Part shown: positions 53,232-61,724 of the stretch, piece after piece | Position numbering within the stretch: position 1 is the stretch's first letter | How the letters are laid out: each line of letters begins with the position of its first letter | NCBI RefSeq assembly: GCF_047345485.1 | Contig: NZ_JBLFEN010000005.1 | Location: forward strand, 280,740 to 344,739 | Source: Jejuia sp047345485 | GTDB lineage: Bacteria; Bacteroidota; Bacteroidia; Flavobacteriales; Flavobacteriaceae | Direction of reading: 5' to 3' | Length of the DNA stretch: 64,000 nucleotides | The notes under the pieces: model-generated | The model's input: only the letters and a program-made list of their open reading frames with translations | Told to the model about the DNA's origin: nothing | The model's database searches: none | Made by a program: the position numbers and the translations under genes

Positions 53232-54116
53232 ATGAAACGACTTATGTATTCATCTAAACATTCCTGTCCTAAAATAACGACTTTTTTCAATATTTTAAAA
53301 AAGAGTCTTGTTTATGGTTTAGGTTTGTTTTTTTGCACAAACCTTTATTCTCAAGCAAAAACAGAGCATTGGGAAACATATATGGCGTCTTATGAAGGTG
53401 GAAAACCAGGTTCTACCACTGTTAGGATGGATTTAATGGAGAAGGCTCCAATTTTGGATTATAATTATGTTTTGGTCACAGGTATTACTTATGAAAGCAA
53501 CAGAGAGGATGGCTTGCCAGAAGGTGATGAAACGTTTAAATTACTACACAAAATAGGTGATGAGCTTAATGCGCTTTTAAAACAAGAGGCTGAAGGTATG
53601 TTGGTAGGGTCTTTTACAAATAATTTTGAGCGTTTAGAGTATTTTTATTTGAAATCTGATCTTGGTATTAAGGAAAAAGTAGAATCGTTTTACGAGACAA
53701 ATTATGCAAATAATACATATTCCTTAAATATTAAAGAAGATAAAAAATGGGAATATTACACTCAGTTTTTATATCCAAATGAAGAAATAAAAAATCAAAT
53801 ATCAAATCTTCGTTTAATAAAAGAATTAAAAGAAGCTGGAGACAACCTAACAAAAAAAAGACGTGTTGATCATTGGATATATTTTAGAAATAAAGAAAAC
53901 TTAGGGCATTTTTCAGAGGCTATTATTAAGTTAAATTTTAAAATCGAGTTTTCAGGTAGAAAAGGTGTTGCAAAATTTCCTTATAGCTTACAGTTTTACA
54001 AAAATAACAAAGTAGATATTGATACTATGAATGCCATAACATCTTCCTTACAGGAAATGAGTAAAAATTACGACGCTAAATATGATGGTTGGGAAACAAT
54101 TGTTGTTAGAAATTAA
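53232..54116 (+). CDS. Secreted protein with DUF695 and RraB-like domains
   Basis: A 294-residue protein from the ATG at 53232. A hydrophobic segment (KKSLVYGLGLFFCTNLYSQ) near residues 22-40 looks like a signal peptide. After it, HWETYMASYEGGKPGSTTVRMDLMEKAP matches DUF695. The last ~100 residues (RVDHWIYFRNKENLGHFSEAIIKLNFKIE) resemble the RNase E inhibitor RraB. DUF695-RraB fusions are known, but secretion of an RraB-like domain is odd. Followed 3 bp later by the deacetylase-like gene. Confidence 0.72.
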   Translation: MKRLMYSSKHSCPKITTFFNILKKSLVYGLGLFFCTNLYSQAKTEHWETYMASYEGGKPGSTTVRMDLMEKAPILDYNYVLVTGITYESNREDGLPEGDETFKLLHKIGDELNALLKQEAEGMLVGSFTNNFERLEYFYLKSDLGIKEKVESFYETNYANNTYSLNIKEDKKWEYYTQFLYPNEEIKNQISNLRLIKELKEAGDNLTKKRRVDHWIYFRNKENLGHFSEAIIKLNFKIEFSGRKGVAKFPYSLQFYKNNKVDIDTMNAITSSLQEMSKNYDAKYDGWETIVVRN

Positions 54117-54119
54117 TGA

Positions 54120-55022
54120 ATGTTAAAAATAGCGTATCACCCAATTTATAAACACCCCTTACCAGAAGGCCATCGGTTTCCAATGATTAAATATGAGTTA
54201 TTGCCCGAACAATTAGTATACGAAGGCACGTGTACACCAGCTAACTTTTTTGAACCAAATATCCCTGATGATACTCATATTCTTAAAGTTCATACACAAG
54301 AATATTATAAGGATTTATTAAACTTAACTTTAGATGCTCGAGCTGCTCGAAAAATAGGATTTCCGTTAAGTGAAGTGCTCGTTAAACGTGAGGTTATAAT
54401 TGCTAATGGCACCATAAAAGCAAGTGAGTTTGCGTTGCAACATGGTGTTGCTATGAATATAGCTGGAGGTACACATCATGCCTATTCTAATAGAGGCGAA
54501 GCTTTTTGTTTGTTGAATGACCAAGCTATAGGCGCACGATATTTAATAGATAAGGGATTATCGAAAAAAATACTAATTGTCGATTTAGATGTGCATCAAG
54601 GTAATGGTACTGCAGAGATTTTTCAGAATGATACTAGCGTATTTACCTTTTCTATGCACGGAAAAGGTAATTATCCATTTAAAAAAGAAGAAAGTGATTT
54701 AGATATTGCTTTAGAAAATGATACCGATGATGCTACTTATTTATCTATTTTAAAAGAAACCTTACCCAAATTGATTGTAAGTCATAAACCAGATTTTATC
54801 TATTATTTATGTGGTGTAGATGTTGTAGCTTCAGATAAGTTGGGAAAATTAGGCATGACTTTAGAAGGATGTAAAGAACGCGATCGCTTCGTTTTACAAA
54901 CTTTTAGAGATTATAAAATACCTGTAATGTGCTCTATGGGTGGTGGTTATTCTCCAGATATTAAAGTTATTATTGAAGCACATGCCAATACGTTTCGGCT
55001 GGCTCAGGAGATTTTCTTTTGA
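54120..55022 (+). CDS. Histone-deacetylase-family hydrolase
   Basis: A 300-residue Zn-dependent amidohydrolase of the HDAC/acetoin-utilisation superfamily. Family motifs: IAGGTHHAYSNRGEAFCLLND (catalytic His pair), ILIVDLDVHQGNGTAEIF (Zn-binding Asp and His), SMHGKGNYPF, and LCGVDVVASDKLGKLGMT (second Asp). In bacteria such enzymes remove acetyl groups from small molecules or proteins; the substrate is unknown. The spacing suggests co-transcription with the DUF695 gene. Confidence 0.92.
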   Translation: MLKIAYHPIYKHPLPEGHRFPMIKYELLPEQLVYEGTCTPANFFEPNIPDDTHILKVHTQEYYKDLLNLTLDARAARKIGFPLSEVLVKREVIIANGTIKASEFALQHGVAMNIAGGTHHAYSNRGEAFCLLNDQAIGARYLIDKGLSKKILIVDLDVHQGNGTAEIFQNDTSVFTFSMHGKGNYPFKKEESDLDIALENDTDDATYLSILKETLPKLIVSHKPDFIYYLCGVDVVASDKLGKLGMTLEGCKERDRFVLQTFRDYKIPVMCSMGGGYSPDIKVIIEAHANTFRLAQEIFF

Positions 55023-55030
55023 AATTGTAA

Positions 55031-55855
55031 TTAAATCATCAAATTATAGTAATAAACCCCCTTATTATTCATAAACGTACCATCGGTTTTATTTAAATTT
55101 AGGGGTTCGCCATTAAAATTTGTTGCAGTTAAATTGAGTTCTTCGTAGATACATGCTGTAGCTGCATAATCCCAAATACTGCCGCCGCCAGTTTCTGTTT
55201 TTGGGAATTTTAAAAAACATGCTGGTCCATTTTCTAAAACTGAAATAGCACACATTACTGCGCCTTTTCCAGATATTTCTTTAATGCCTTTTAATTCTAA
55301 ATCTGCTTTATGTGTGTTGAGTATATTTTGGATTTCGGCTGACTTTGGTGTGTCTTTTAGTGTTTTATCTGTAAAGTAAGTTAGATAGTTGTTTGTGTTT
55401 TTAATTGTCCAAGTCATTTTATTTCTATAAACGCCGTGGCCTTTTATAGCGTGGTAAAGGGTTTCAGTGCTTGGATCAAATACAATCCCAATTAAAGGCG
55501 TACCATCTTTAGCAATGAGAGCGATAGACACAGAAAATCCAGGATGCTTATTGATGAAAGCTAGCGTACCGTCCAAAGGATCAATACACCAAAAGAAATC
55601 TTTTTTAAATCGACTTCCATCGTCTTCTGTTTCTTCGGATAGTAAACCAATATCAAAGGCTTTGCACGTTGGTTTTAAATGTGATAAAATAATAGTCTCA
55701 CATTCTCGGTCTACTTTTGTAACCACTTGAGAGGCATAGGTATTTCCTCCTTCTTTTTGCTCAACAATAATATCATCGTTTAAGTGTTTCTGAATAACTT
55801 CTCCGGCAGAAAGTGCCGCTTCTATGGCAATAGTTGCTAAATATTGTAAATCCAT
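55031..55855 (-). CDS. cysQ: 3'(2'),5'-bisphosphate nucleotidase CysQ
   Basis: A 274-residue Mg-dependent Li-sensitive phosphatase of the inositol-monophosphatase fold that hydrolyses 3'-phosphoadenosine 5'-phosphate. Motifs: GLLSEETEDD (metal Glu pair), WCIDPLDGTLAFINKHPGFSVSIALI (DPLDGT), and GGGSIWDYAATACIYEE (C-terminal metal Asp). Its start overlaps the stop of the kinase-like gene by 1 bp. Confidence 0.93.
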   Translation of the reverse strand: MDLQYLATIAIEAALSAGEVIQKHLNDDIIVEQKEGGNTYASQVVTKVDRECETIILSHLKPTCKAFDIGLLSEETEDDGSRFKKDFFWCIDPLDGTLAFINKHPGFSVSIALIAKDGTPLIGIVFDPSTETLYHAIKGHGVYRNKMTWTIKNTNNYLTYFTDKTLKDTPKSAEIQNILNTHKADLELKGIKEISGKGAVMCAISVLENGPACFLKFPKTETGGGSIWDYAATACIYEELNLTATNFNGEPLNLNKTDGTFMNNKGVYYYNLMI

Positions 55856-56805
55856 TACGATAAGTTTTTAATCACTTCAGCAGTGATACGCTCGCTATAA
55901 CTATTAATTTTCCAATGGTCGGGGCTCCAACCTTTTAAAAACCGATGAAAATCTGCCCAAGCCACACGATATAATGGGCGCCATTCGTTTTCAAGAGCTT
56001 CATTTTTTTTACCAAGGGCTTTGTGTAAATGCGCAAAGTAAGTGTCTAGTATTTTTAATTCTAAACGTTCGCAATCGCTTTCATTAAGGCAGCTTCCAAC
56101 AAAGTAAGCGACATCTTTCATACCACAGCCACCACCTACATATTGAAAATCTACACCGGCTACTTCTCCGTTTTCCGAAAAACAAAAGTTTGCCGATTTT
56201 GCATCACCATGCACAAATGTTTTAAAGGTGCAATCATTTAATTTTTTATCAATAGCCGCAGCTGCGTTTTTTAATGCTGTCTCTTCTAAAACTTCCAGTT
56301 CTTGCGGTCTGGTTTCCAAATGCCAATAGGTGCCAACGTCCCAAAGGCCGTTAGGTACTTTTCCTAAATAACTCGCATGAAATTTTGCTAACCATTCTAA
56401 ACAGATTTCTATATCTTTCCAAGTTACCTCTTGTTTTCGTAATGGGAAACCTGATTTATCTAAATCTTCAAGGACTATAAGTACTTCATTTTGGTGACTT
56501 TCAATAGCAAAACATTTTGGTAAACGTGCTAGACTATGTTTACCGTATGTCTTATACCAAGTGGTTTCTACTTGGTAAGATTTTAATTTTCTTTGATGCC
56601 CAATATCTGTGTTCCAGCCTCTGGGGTGATTATTACTTTTTGGTAATTGCACATGTTTCACTACAACGCTTTCTAATTTAGAATTTTCTAATGCAATACG
56701 TATAATTTTACCATAACCGCTCCATAATTCTTGGATGACTTCTTTTTGTTTTAAAGAAGACGCACCAGTGTTTTGTAGAATTAAGGATTTGAAATGCTCG
56801 TTCAT
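55855..56805 (-). CDS. Phosphotransferase/kinase-like protein (APH fold)
   Basis: A 316-residue protein of the protein-kinase-like fold, ecdysteroid-kinase/aminoglycoside-phosphotransferase type. The catalytic loop is FVHGDAKSANFCFSENGE (HGD...N) and the metal Asp is in VAGVDFQYVGGGCGMKDVAYF. VLIVLEDLDKSGFPLR precedes it. Natural substrate unknown; a resistance role is not supported by context. Overlaps cysQ by 1 bp. Confidence 0.85.
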   Translation of the reverse strand: MNEHFKSLILQNTGASSLKQKEVIQELWSGYGKIIRIALENSKLESVVVKHVQLPKSNNHPRGWNTDIGHQRKLKSYQVETTWYKTYGKHSLARLPKCFAIESHQNEVLIVLEDLDKSGFPLRKQEVTWKDIEICLEWLAKFHASYLGKVPNGLWDVGTYWHLETRPQELEVLEETALKNAAAAIDKKLNDCTFKTFVHGDAKSANFCFSENGEVAGVDFQYVGGGCGMKDVAYFVGSCLNESDCERLELKILDTYFAHLHKALGKKNEALENEWRPLYRVAWADFHRFLKGWSPDHWKINSYSERITAEVIKNLS

Positions 56806-56842
56806 AGGGTTTCAAAGGTATGGAAATGTGGTTTTTAAAAAC

Positions 56843-56880
56843 TTTTATAATAATATGGTTTAAACCATATTATTATAAAA
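56843..56880. terminator. 38-bp perfect palindrome at the end of the NTase operon
   Basis: Two 19-bp arms with no spacer; the centre is GGTTTAAACC. It covers the last codons and the stop of the first nucleotidyltransferase gene. As RNA it gives a long AU-rich hairpin and may end or protect the mRNA. As DNA it could be a binding or cruciform site. Confidence 0.6.
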
Positions 56881-57918
56881 TTGATTTCTAATTTTATAAA
56901 TTAATTTATTGATATTTTTAAAATTTGGTCTATCAATTAAAGATGAATTTTTATAAATTTCATCTAACTCATTTTTTATTTTTTCTGCTTTTGAAACTAA
57001 ATCATTATATTCGAATTCTGCATTTTTTATTGACAAAAGAAATTCTCTATCTTTTCGTCTAACATTTATTTCATTGTTTAAACCTATTTCTTTTGCCATA
57101 TGCAGCAACCTAAACGTATGCATCATATTTTTAGCATCGTAATTTTTACTGTGAGAAATATTACTTTTGTAACGCTCTTCATTTCTTTTTTCTACCCAGT
57201 TCCAATATTCTCTATATTTCTTGCAATAAGTTGAATACCCATCTACATTAAAGTATAAAACTGCAATAGGTATTTCAGTTTTGGGAACAGAGCTTAAGCA
57301 AACTTCATTAGCATTTTTCCTAGCAATTCCGTTATAGTTTAAATTCTCATTGTAAAATAGATTATAACAATCTTTCATATGAGCTAAATTTACTAAGCCA
57401 CAAGAATTCAAATTCAGTTTGTTTTTGATTGCAAACTCTTTAAATAACACAGATTGTTTTTCGCCTCTTACATAGCAGAAATCCTCAACGGATTTTCTCT
57501 CTTTATCAACAGGGTTCACAATTTTCTTGTTTAAACCTCTAGCTTTTTTAATTTGAGTGAATGCATAATTTGCAAAAGTGTTTTTACAAAGCTTTGATAG
57601 AAAATCTTCTTTTTTAATCTTTTCAAATATTGGGTGTTGATATAGTATACATGATTTAGGTTCATTTAATAATTCTATTAAATTGGGGTTATTTTTAGAT
57701 AATAATTCTATAAATTTATTCAATTCGTAATATGAAATATCATTAGTTTCATTGTTAATTTGACCAATGTAATTTAATGAATAAAACTGTTCTTTGGGAA
57801 GAATGAATACACCTCTAATATCAGTGTCAGAAGTGGCAGTATCCAAGCCATAAGCTCTACTGCCACTAATACTTTCAAAGATTATTGAACCTGATTTTTT
57901 AAGTTCTTCAATTGTCAT
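56860..57918 (-). CDS. Polymerase-beta-type nucleotidyltransferase, RlaP/YcgL-like (1)
   Basis: A 352-residue cytosolic nucleotidyltransferase. The N-terminal active site reads FESISGSRAYGLDTATSDTDIRGVFI: GS, then DxD acids. Segments NPNLIELL, FANYAFTQIKKARG and HTFRLLHMAKEI follow, with a helical C-terminus. This is the RlaP (RNA-ligase-associated) type of the pol-beta superfamily, which comparative genomics links to RNA repair. It overlaps the next NTase gene by 1 bp (translation coupled) and ends in a perfect palindrome. The region is noticeably AT-rich compared with rtcB and cysQ. Confidence 0.85.
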   Translation of the reverse strand: MTIEELKKSGSIIFESISGSRAYGLDTATSDTDIRGVFILPKEQFYSLNYIGQINNETNDISYYELNKFIELLSKNNPNLIELLNEPKSCILYQHPIFEKIKKEDFLSKLCKNTFANYAFTQIKKARGLNKKIVNPVDKERKSVEDFCYVRGEKQSVLFKEFAIKNKLNLNSCGLVNLAHMKDCYNLFYNENLNYNGIARKNANEVCLSSVPKTEIPIAVLYFNVDGYSTYCKKYREYWNWVEKRNEERYKSNISHSKNYDAKNMMHTFRLLHMAKEIGLNNEINVRRKDREFLLSIKNAEFEYNDLVSKAEKIKNELDEIYKNSSLIDRPNFKNINKLIYKIRNQFYNNMV

Positions 57919-58661
57919 TATATTATTTTTAAAAAGAGTTCGTTAAAATCATCTGGATTAGATTTCTTATTCTCTAAATTATCTTTTACATCATTATTTT
58001 CAGATACAATTCTTCTAACTAACTCAATTAAACCGCAATCCACAGGCTCATTACTTTTCTCTATGTTTTCACTTTTTAAAAGAATTAAATCATCTAAAGT
58101 TGAATGATATTCAAAATCAATTATAGAGTATAACTCTGTAAATAAAACAGGTGGAATGGTTTTGTTTTTATAGATCCAACTAGCGCATAATGCTGTTCTT
58201 ATTGCATAAAAAAAACTTTTTAAAGTCATTTTGTCTGTATCTAAAGTTTCTTCAAAACCCTTACTCATACTATGATAATGATAAAAGCCAGCAACTGGAT
58301 TGAAATTGTTAGTTGCTAAGATTTTCATCTCTTTTAAAAAATGATTGTCAGCTCTATAAACTATAGGCGAAAAAAGCCAACCTAAAAATGATGCATTGGT
58401 TTTTGACATTAGCTTTAATGCTTTTCTTATATCCCAACCTGAGCCATCTAAATCATCTTCCGTCATAAACTCTATAGTGTCTTTTTTATCCCATAGATTT
58501 AGATACCATTCTTTATTATGTTTAAAGATAAAACGAATGTCATAATCTGAGTCTGGAGATTCAAATCCCCATGCTCTACTGCCAGATTCGCAAGCGAATA
58601 GTATTTCTATATTTTTGTCTTTCTCTATTCCTGAGAGTTTTTCTAGTATTTTAGTTTTCAT
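57918..58661 (-). CDS. Polymerase-beta-type nucleotidyltransferase, RlaP/YcgL-like (2)
   Basis: A 247-residue paralogue-type protein. Active site: ILFACESGSRAWGFESPDSDYDIRFIF, with GS and DxD acids. KTNASFLGWLFSPIVYR and KSFFYAIRTALCASWIY are family helices. This shorter form matches the B. subtilis YcgL-like branch. It starts 54 bp after the HEPN-motif gene and overlaps the first NTase gene by 1 bp. Two different NTases side by side suggest they act in sequence or as a heteromer on RNA ends; that is inference. Confidence 0.85.
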   Translation of the reverse strand: MKTKILEKLSGIEKDKNIEILFACESGSRAWGFESPDSDYDIRFIFKHNKEWYLNLWDKKDTIEFMTEDDLDGSGWDIRKALKLMSKTNASFLGWLFSPIVYRADNHFLKEMKILATNNFNPVAGFYHYHSMSKGFEETLDTDKMTLKSFFYAIRTALCASWIYKNKTIPPVLFTELYSIIDFEYHSTLDDLILLKSENIEKSNEPVDCGLIELVRRIVSENNDVKDNLENKKSNPDDFNELFLKII

Positions 58662-58715
58662 TTTTATAAAAGTGGATTAATCAAAATATCCCATATCTTC
58701 CTTTTTGATACTCAA

Positions 58716-59390
58716 TTATTTATAATATTCCTTATTAGTGTCTAGTTTAATATCAATGTTTTTTGCAATTTGATAAACAGTATTAAAATAATTTATAGCT
58801 AATTCTTTAGAATTCATTTTTTGAAATTCTGATTGTAACGCAGGAGATTTTGTAGGGACTAAAACTTCTTTGTGCTCTATTGGAGTTTTGTTTTTCATTG
58901 ACTTTGCTACTTCCTTAAAACTATACATTCTCATCGGAATTTTATTCGGAAGACCTTGATTTATCTTCTGCATTTGGGCATGGCTATATGAATTTCTTAT
59001 TTTATCTTTCATATTGTTAAGTGTATTAAATTCCTCAGTAGTAATTAACTTAGCTTCTTTAAGACATTTGTCTATTGATTCCCATAAATTTAACTTATCA
59101 TAGTTATGATATGCAACATCTAGCTTTTTAGATAATTTTTCAACTTTATCATATTTAAGACCTTTAGTTTTTTTTTGAATAAGAGCAAGTTTCATTAATC
59201 GTTCTAAAAAATGATTCGTACAGTTAATAGCAGCTATAAATTGTTCAATCATTAGGCAATTAATAATTTCATACTTAACTGGATTAATCGCAGATAATAA
59301 TATTAATGAATGATTGAAATATGGTTCTAGATAACTATAATTCTTTTCTACTTTTTCTAGGTATGATTTGATAAATATTTCTTTAGACAT
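58716..59390 (-). CDS. HEPN-motif protein (possible RNase) next to nucleotidyltransferases
   Basis: A 224-residue, almost fully helical protein. The segment NNMKDKIRNSYSHAQMQ carries R132-x4-H137, the catalytic motif of HEPN RNases. Helices before it (CLMIEQFIAAINCTNHFLERLMKLALIQKK and LWESIDKCLKEAKLI) fit the HEPN bundle. The C-terminal ~75 residues contain KEVLVPTKSPALQSEFQKM and another helix. HEPN proteins are often paired with MNT-type nucleotidyltransferases as toxin-antitoxin modules. Here it heads a three-gene unit with two RlaP-type NTases, downstream of rtcB. Family assignment is by motif only. Confidence 0.6.
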   Translation of the reverse strand: MSKEIFIKSYLEKVEKNYSYLEPYFNHSLILLSAINPVKYEIINCLMIEQFIAAINCTNHFLERLMKLALIQKKTKGLKYDKVEKLSKKLDVAYHNYDKLNLWESIDKCLKEAKLITTEEFNTLNNMKDKIRNSYSHAQMQKINQGLPNKIPMRMYSFKEVAKSMKNKTPIEHKEVLVPTKSPALQSEFQKMNSKELAINYFNTVYQIAKNIDIKLDTNKEYYK

Positions 59391-59421
59391 TATAATTTTT
59401 TATAAAGTTAATTTTTTATTT

Positions 59422-59458
59422 AAAAAAGCAGACCAACTTGCGTCAGTCCACTTTTTTC
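59422..59458 (-). terminator. Terminator after rtcB
   Basis: On the minus strand AAAAAAGTGGACT and GGTCTGCTTTTTT form an imperfect stem around GACGCAAGTT, followed by T-rich DNA. It separates rtcB from the HEPN-NTase genes. Confidence 0.65.
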
Positions 59459-59469
59459 CTTTCTAAAAT

Positions 59470-60873
59470 CTAACGCTTTTTATTTCTATTACGTTTCTCT
59501 CGCCTAATTTTCCAAGGTGCATTCTTCTGCCAATCGCCAGCCATAATACAGCCATAAGGCATTACTTCGTCAATAACATTTCCTAAACCGTATTCGTCCA
59601 TTTGTGCTCTTACAGCTTTTGCATTTTTGTATGCGCTTGGTAATTCGGTGATATCAATTTCTTTAGAGAAAAACCTAATATCTAAACCTCGCGTTTCTTC
59701 TTTAAAGATTTGCATGGTAGTTCCTGTTTTGCTTTTTCTGTGTTGGGTTCTACTCACGTTTCTACCAGCACCATGCGGAGCAAAGCCTAAATTGGTTTTT
59801 GTGGTAGCACCTTCAACAATTAAGACAGGTTCGCTCATGTTTAACGGAATCAACCTTGGACCTGTAATATCTGGCATAAACTTAGCATCTAAAGGCGTTG
59901 CACCTTTAGCGTGATAAAATAAATCGCCATCTTTAAAGACGAAGTTATGCTCGTTCCAGTATCTGTTTTCAATATTGATGTCTAAAGTCTCGGCTACCGA
60001 ATTATGAATTACTTCATGGTTCACTTTTGTCCAATCTCTTATAATTTGTAAAGCATCCCAGTATGACTGCCCTTCTTCTGTATCAAAAGGAATCCAAGCA
60101 TTTTGCTTTTTAGTATCTGGTGATAAGTCGCGTCGAAAACGTTCAGCGATTTTCATACCTTTTGTATATAAACGCGCGCCTGGACCTCTTGATCCATGAT
60201 GCGTAACTAGCATTGTGTTTCCAGTTTTTTTAGATTTCCCAACAAACAAAAAGTGATTGCCATCGCCTTGCGTTCCTAAATGTGATCTAGCGATTTGAAT
60301 CATTTGTCCATCATTTAAAAAATAGTTAGATTCAAAAGCCTCTAATAATGCTTTTGGAAATCTAAATTGTGAGTCTCTATCACGTCCTCCAGGACCAAAA
60401 TGTGTGTTAGCATGCGCAGCATCTAAAATGTCTTTTGGGTCTGTTTTGTCAAAATCGGTTAACATGACAGAGCAGCAAATATCTGCACTATGCATGCCTG
60501 GGTGAATAGCGTTTTTTGCAACCGCCACACCGCCAACAGGAATAGTGCCGTCTGGTCCCGCAGGACAAGCATCTGGCATAATAGCACCAGCAACTAGTGT
60601 TGGTGTTTTCATTAAGGTTTGCATCGAATTAATCACTTTATTAACATTATCTTTTTCCTCTTCGTTTTCTGCTTTAATGTTTATAGAAAAGTCAACTGGT
60701 TTTTTATGTAATTCAATAGGGTCTGGAGATTTAAATTGTTTTAAATAGGTTTCCATGTCTTTTCCTTCTAATTTATTTTCATTAATATGTGCGATGGCTT
60801 CTTTCATCCATTTTCCTTGTCTGTAACCTAATGCGATTAAATCGTTTCCTGTAATTTTTGTATTTGTTGACAT
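59470..60873 (-). CDS. rtcB: RtcB-family RNA-splicing ligase
   Basis: A 467-residue RNA ligase that seals 2',3'-cyclic phosphate or 3'-phosphate ends to 5'-OH ends using GTP and Mn2+. Active-site motifs are present: HSADICCSVM (Asp and Cys Mn ligands, DxxC), GTQGDGNHFLFVG, THHGSRGPG, YHAKGATPLDA, and FAPHGAGRNVSR, with the His that carries GMP. Basic C-terminal tail (KIRREKRNRNKKR). It has a 5'-UTR hairpin, a 19-bp palindromic operator at 60987-61005, and its own terminator. No archease or PrfH gene is adjacent. Confidence 0.95.
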   Translation of the reverse strand: MSTNTKITGNDLIALGYRQGKWMKEAIAHINENKLEGKDMETYLKQFKSPDPIELHKKPVDFSINIKAENEEEKDNVNKVINSMQTLMKTPTLVAGAIMPDACPAGPDGTIPVGGVAVAKNAIHPGMHSADICCSVMLTDFDKTDPKDILDAAHANTHFGPGGRDRDSQFRFPKALLEAFESNYFLNDGQMIQIARSHLGTQGDGNHFLFVGKSKKTGNTMLVTHHGSRGPGARLYTKGMKIAERFRRDLSPDTKKQNAWIPFDTEEGQSYWDALQIIRDWTKVNHEVIHNSVAETLDINIENRYWNEHNFVFKDGDLFYHAKGATPLDAKFMPDITGPRLIPLNMSEPVLIVEGATTKTNLGFAPHGAGRNVSRTQHRKSKTGTTMQIFKEETRGLDIRFFSKEIDITELPSAYKNAKAVRAQMDEYGLGNVIDEVMPYGCIMAGDWQKNAPWKIRREKRNRNKKR

Positions 60874-60892
60874 AGTTTTTGTTTTTTAATTA

Positions 60893-60921
60893 GCCCCACC
60901 AGCTTCCTCGTCTGGTGGAGC
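60893..60921 (-). promoter_or_regulatory. GC-rich hairpin in the rtcB 5' UTR
   Basis: CCACCAG (60896-60902) pairs with CTGGTGG (60912-60918), extended by a short outer GC pair, around a 9-nt loop. On the RNA the loop reads ACGAGGAAG. It lies 20-48 nt upstream of the start codon and has no T-run. Confidence 0.5.
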
Positions 60922-60986
60922 ACTACTTTTGAAACCTTGTTTAACTAGATTTCTTTATGATTACTTTGCAAATATTTTACACCATT

Positions 60987-61005
60987 ACGCAATGTTTTTG
61001 CGTAG
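60987..61005 (-). promoter_or_regulatory. Putative WYL-regulator operator upstream of rtcB
   Basis: TACGCAAtgtttTTGCGTA, 7-bp arms with a 5-bp spacer. The same 19-bp layout is found upstream of the WYL fusion gene at 62050-62068. An AATATTTG box at 60977-60970 places the operator over or next to the -33 region. Confidence 0.7.
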
Positions 61006-61013
61006 TTAAAAAA

Positions 61014-61541
61014 TTATTTCTTTTTATTCTTATTATTTTTAGATGATGTCTTCTTTTTAGGTTTAATTTTATTTTTAATTCTTGATATTTCAGAATCAAC
61101 TAACCACGTAAAATCATCATTACAGCTAAATAATTTAGCTTTTTTTAATGCTTTGATTGCTTTTTTATAGGCTTGAATATTTTCAAATAATTGCCCTTGT
61201 TTTAGCCAAACTTCTGCTTTATTTAAGCCTTTTACGGTAAAAGCAAAGTCGATTAATTTTTGAGCTTCCTCGAAATCTTCGTTCCATATCAATACCAAAA
61301 TGTAGTGCGGATACACCTTTTGAAAATCCATTTTATTAGCCAAAGCTTCAGTGTAATACTGCTTTGCTTTTTCATAATCGCCAAATTGTTCAGCTTGTAA
61401 ACGTCCCATTAAGTATAACGCATACGCATTATTAGCTTCGTATGATAAGGCGTAGTTTAGATTTTCTACAGTTTCTTCCAGTTCATATGGATAAGCGTCT
61501 ATAGCTTTAAGCACATAATTGTTTAACAAATTTGTGTCCAT
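61014..61541 (-). CDS. TPR-repeat protein
   Basis: A 175-residue cytosolic protein with about three tetratricopeptide repeats (NLNYALSYEANNAYALYLMGRLQAEQFGDYEKAKQYYTEAL; VYPHYILVLIWNEDFEEAQKLIDFAF; AEVWLKQGQLFENIQAYKKAIKALKKAK) and a Lys-rich tail (KPKKKTSSKNNKNKKK) that could touch RNA. It lies just upstream of rtcB on the same strand, with the operator between them. Its role in the island is a guess. Confidence 0.83.
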   Translation of the reverse strand: MDTNLLNNYVLKAIDAYPYELEETVENLNYALSYEANNAYALYLMGRLQAEQFGDYEKAKQYYTEALANKMDFQKVYPHYILVLIWNEDFEEAQKLIDFAFTVKGLNKAEVWLKQGQLFENIQAYKKAIKALKKAKLFSCNDDFTWLVDSEISRIKNKIKPKKKTSSKNNKNKKK

Positions 61542-61618
61542 TGTTTTTTTTATTTGATTTAAAAAATGCTTTGTGAAAACAAAGTGTTTTAAATCGATTT
61601 TTAAAATTCTTGATGTTT

Positions 61619-61670
61619 ACAAATTATGATAAGATGCTTCGACTGCGCTCAGCATGACAACATAATTTGT
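61619..61670. repeat. 52-bp repeat bounded by 10-bp inverted ends
   Basis: ACAAATTATG and CATAATTTGT are perfect inverted ends. The core, GCTTCGACTGCGCTCAGCAT, is a well-known element dispersed in Bacteroidota genomes. It lies upstream of the TPR gene. Confidence 0.6.
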
Positions 61671-61724
61671 TTAATAATTACTGTTTTGAGAAATTGTTTA
61701 GCAGAACGCTAACGGCTGAAAACA

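Noticed and set aside
58716..59390. Classical HEPN-MNT toxin-antitoxin pair
   Set aside because: The neighbouring NTases are longer RlaP/YcgL-type proteins, not the small MNT antitoxin, so the module is only similar in concept.
60893..60921. tRNA-like or attenuator structure in the rtcB leader
   Set aside because: Only one stem-loop is visible, with no T-run and no cloverleaf arms.
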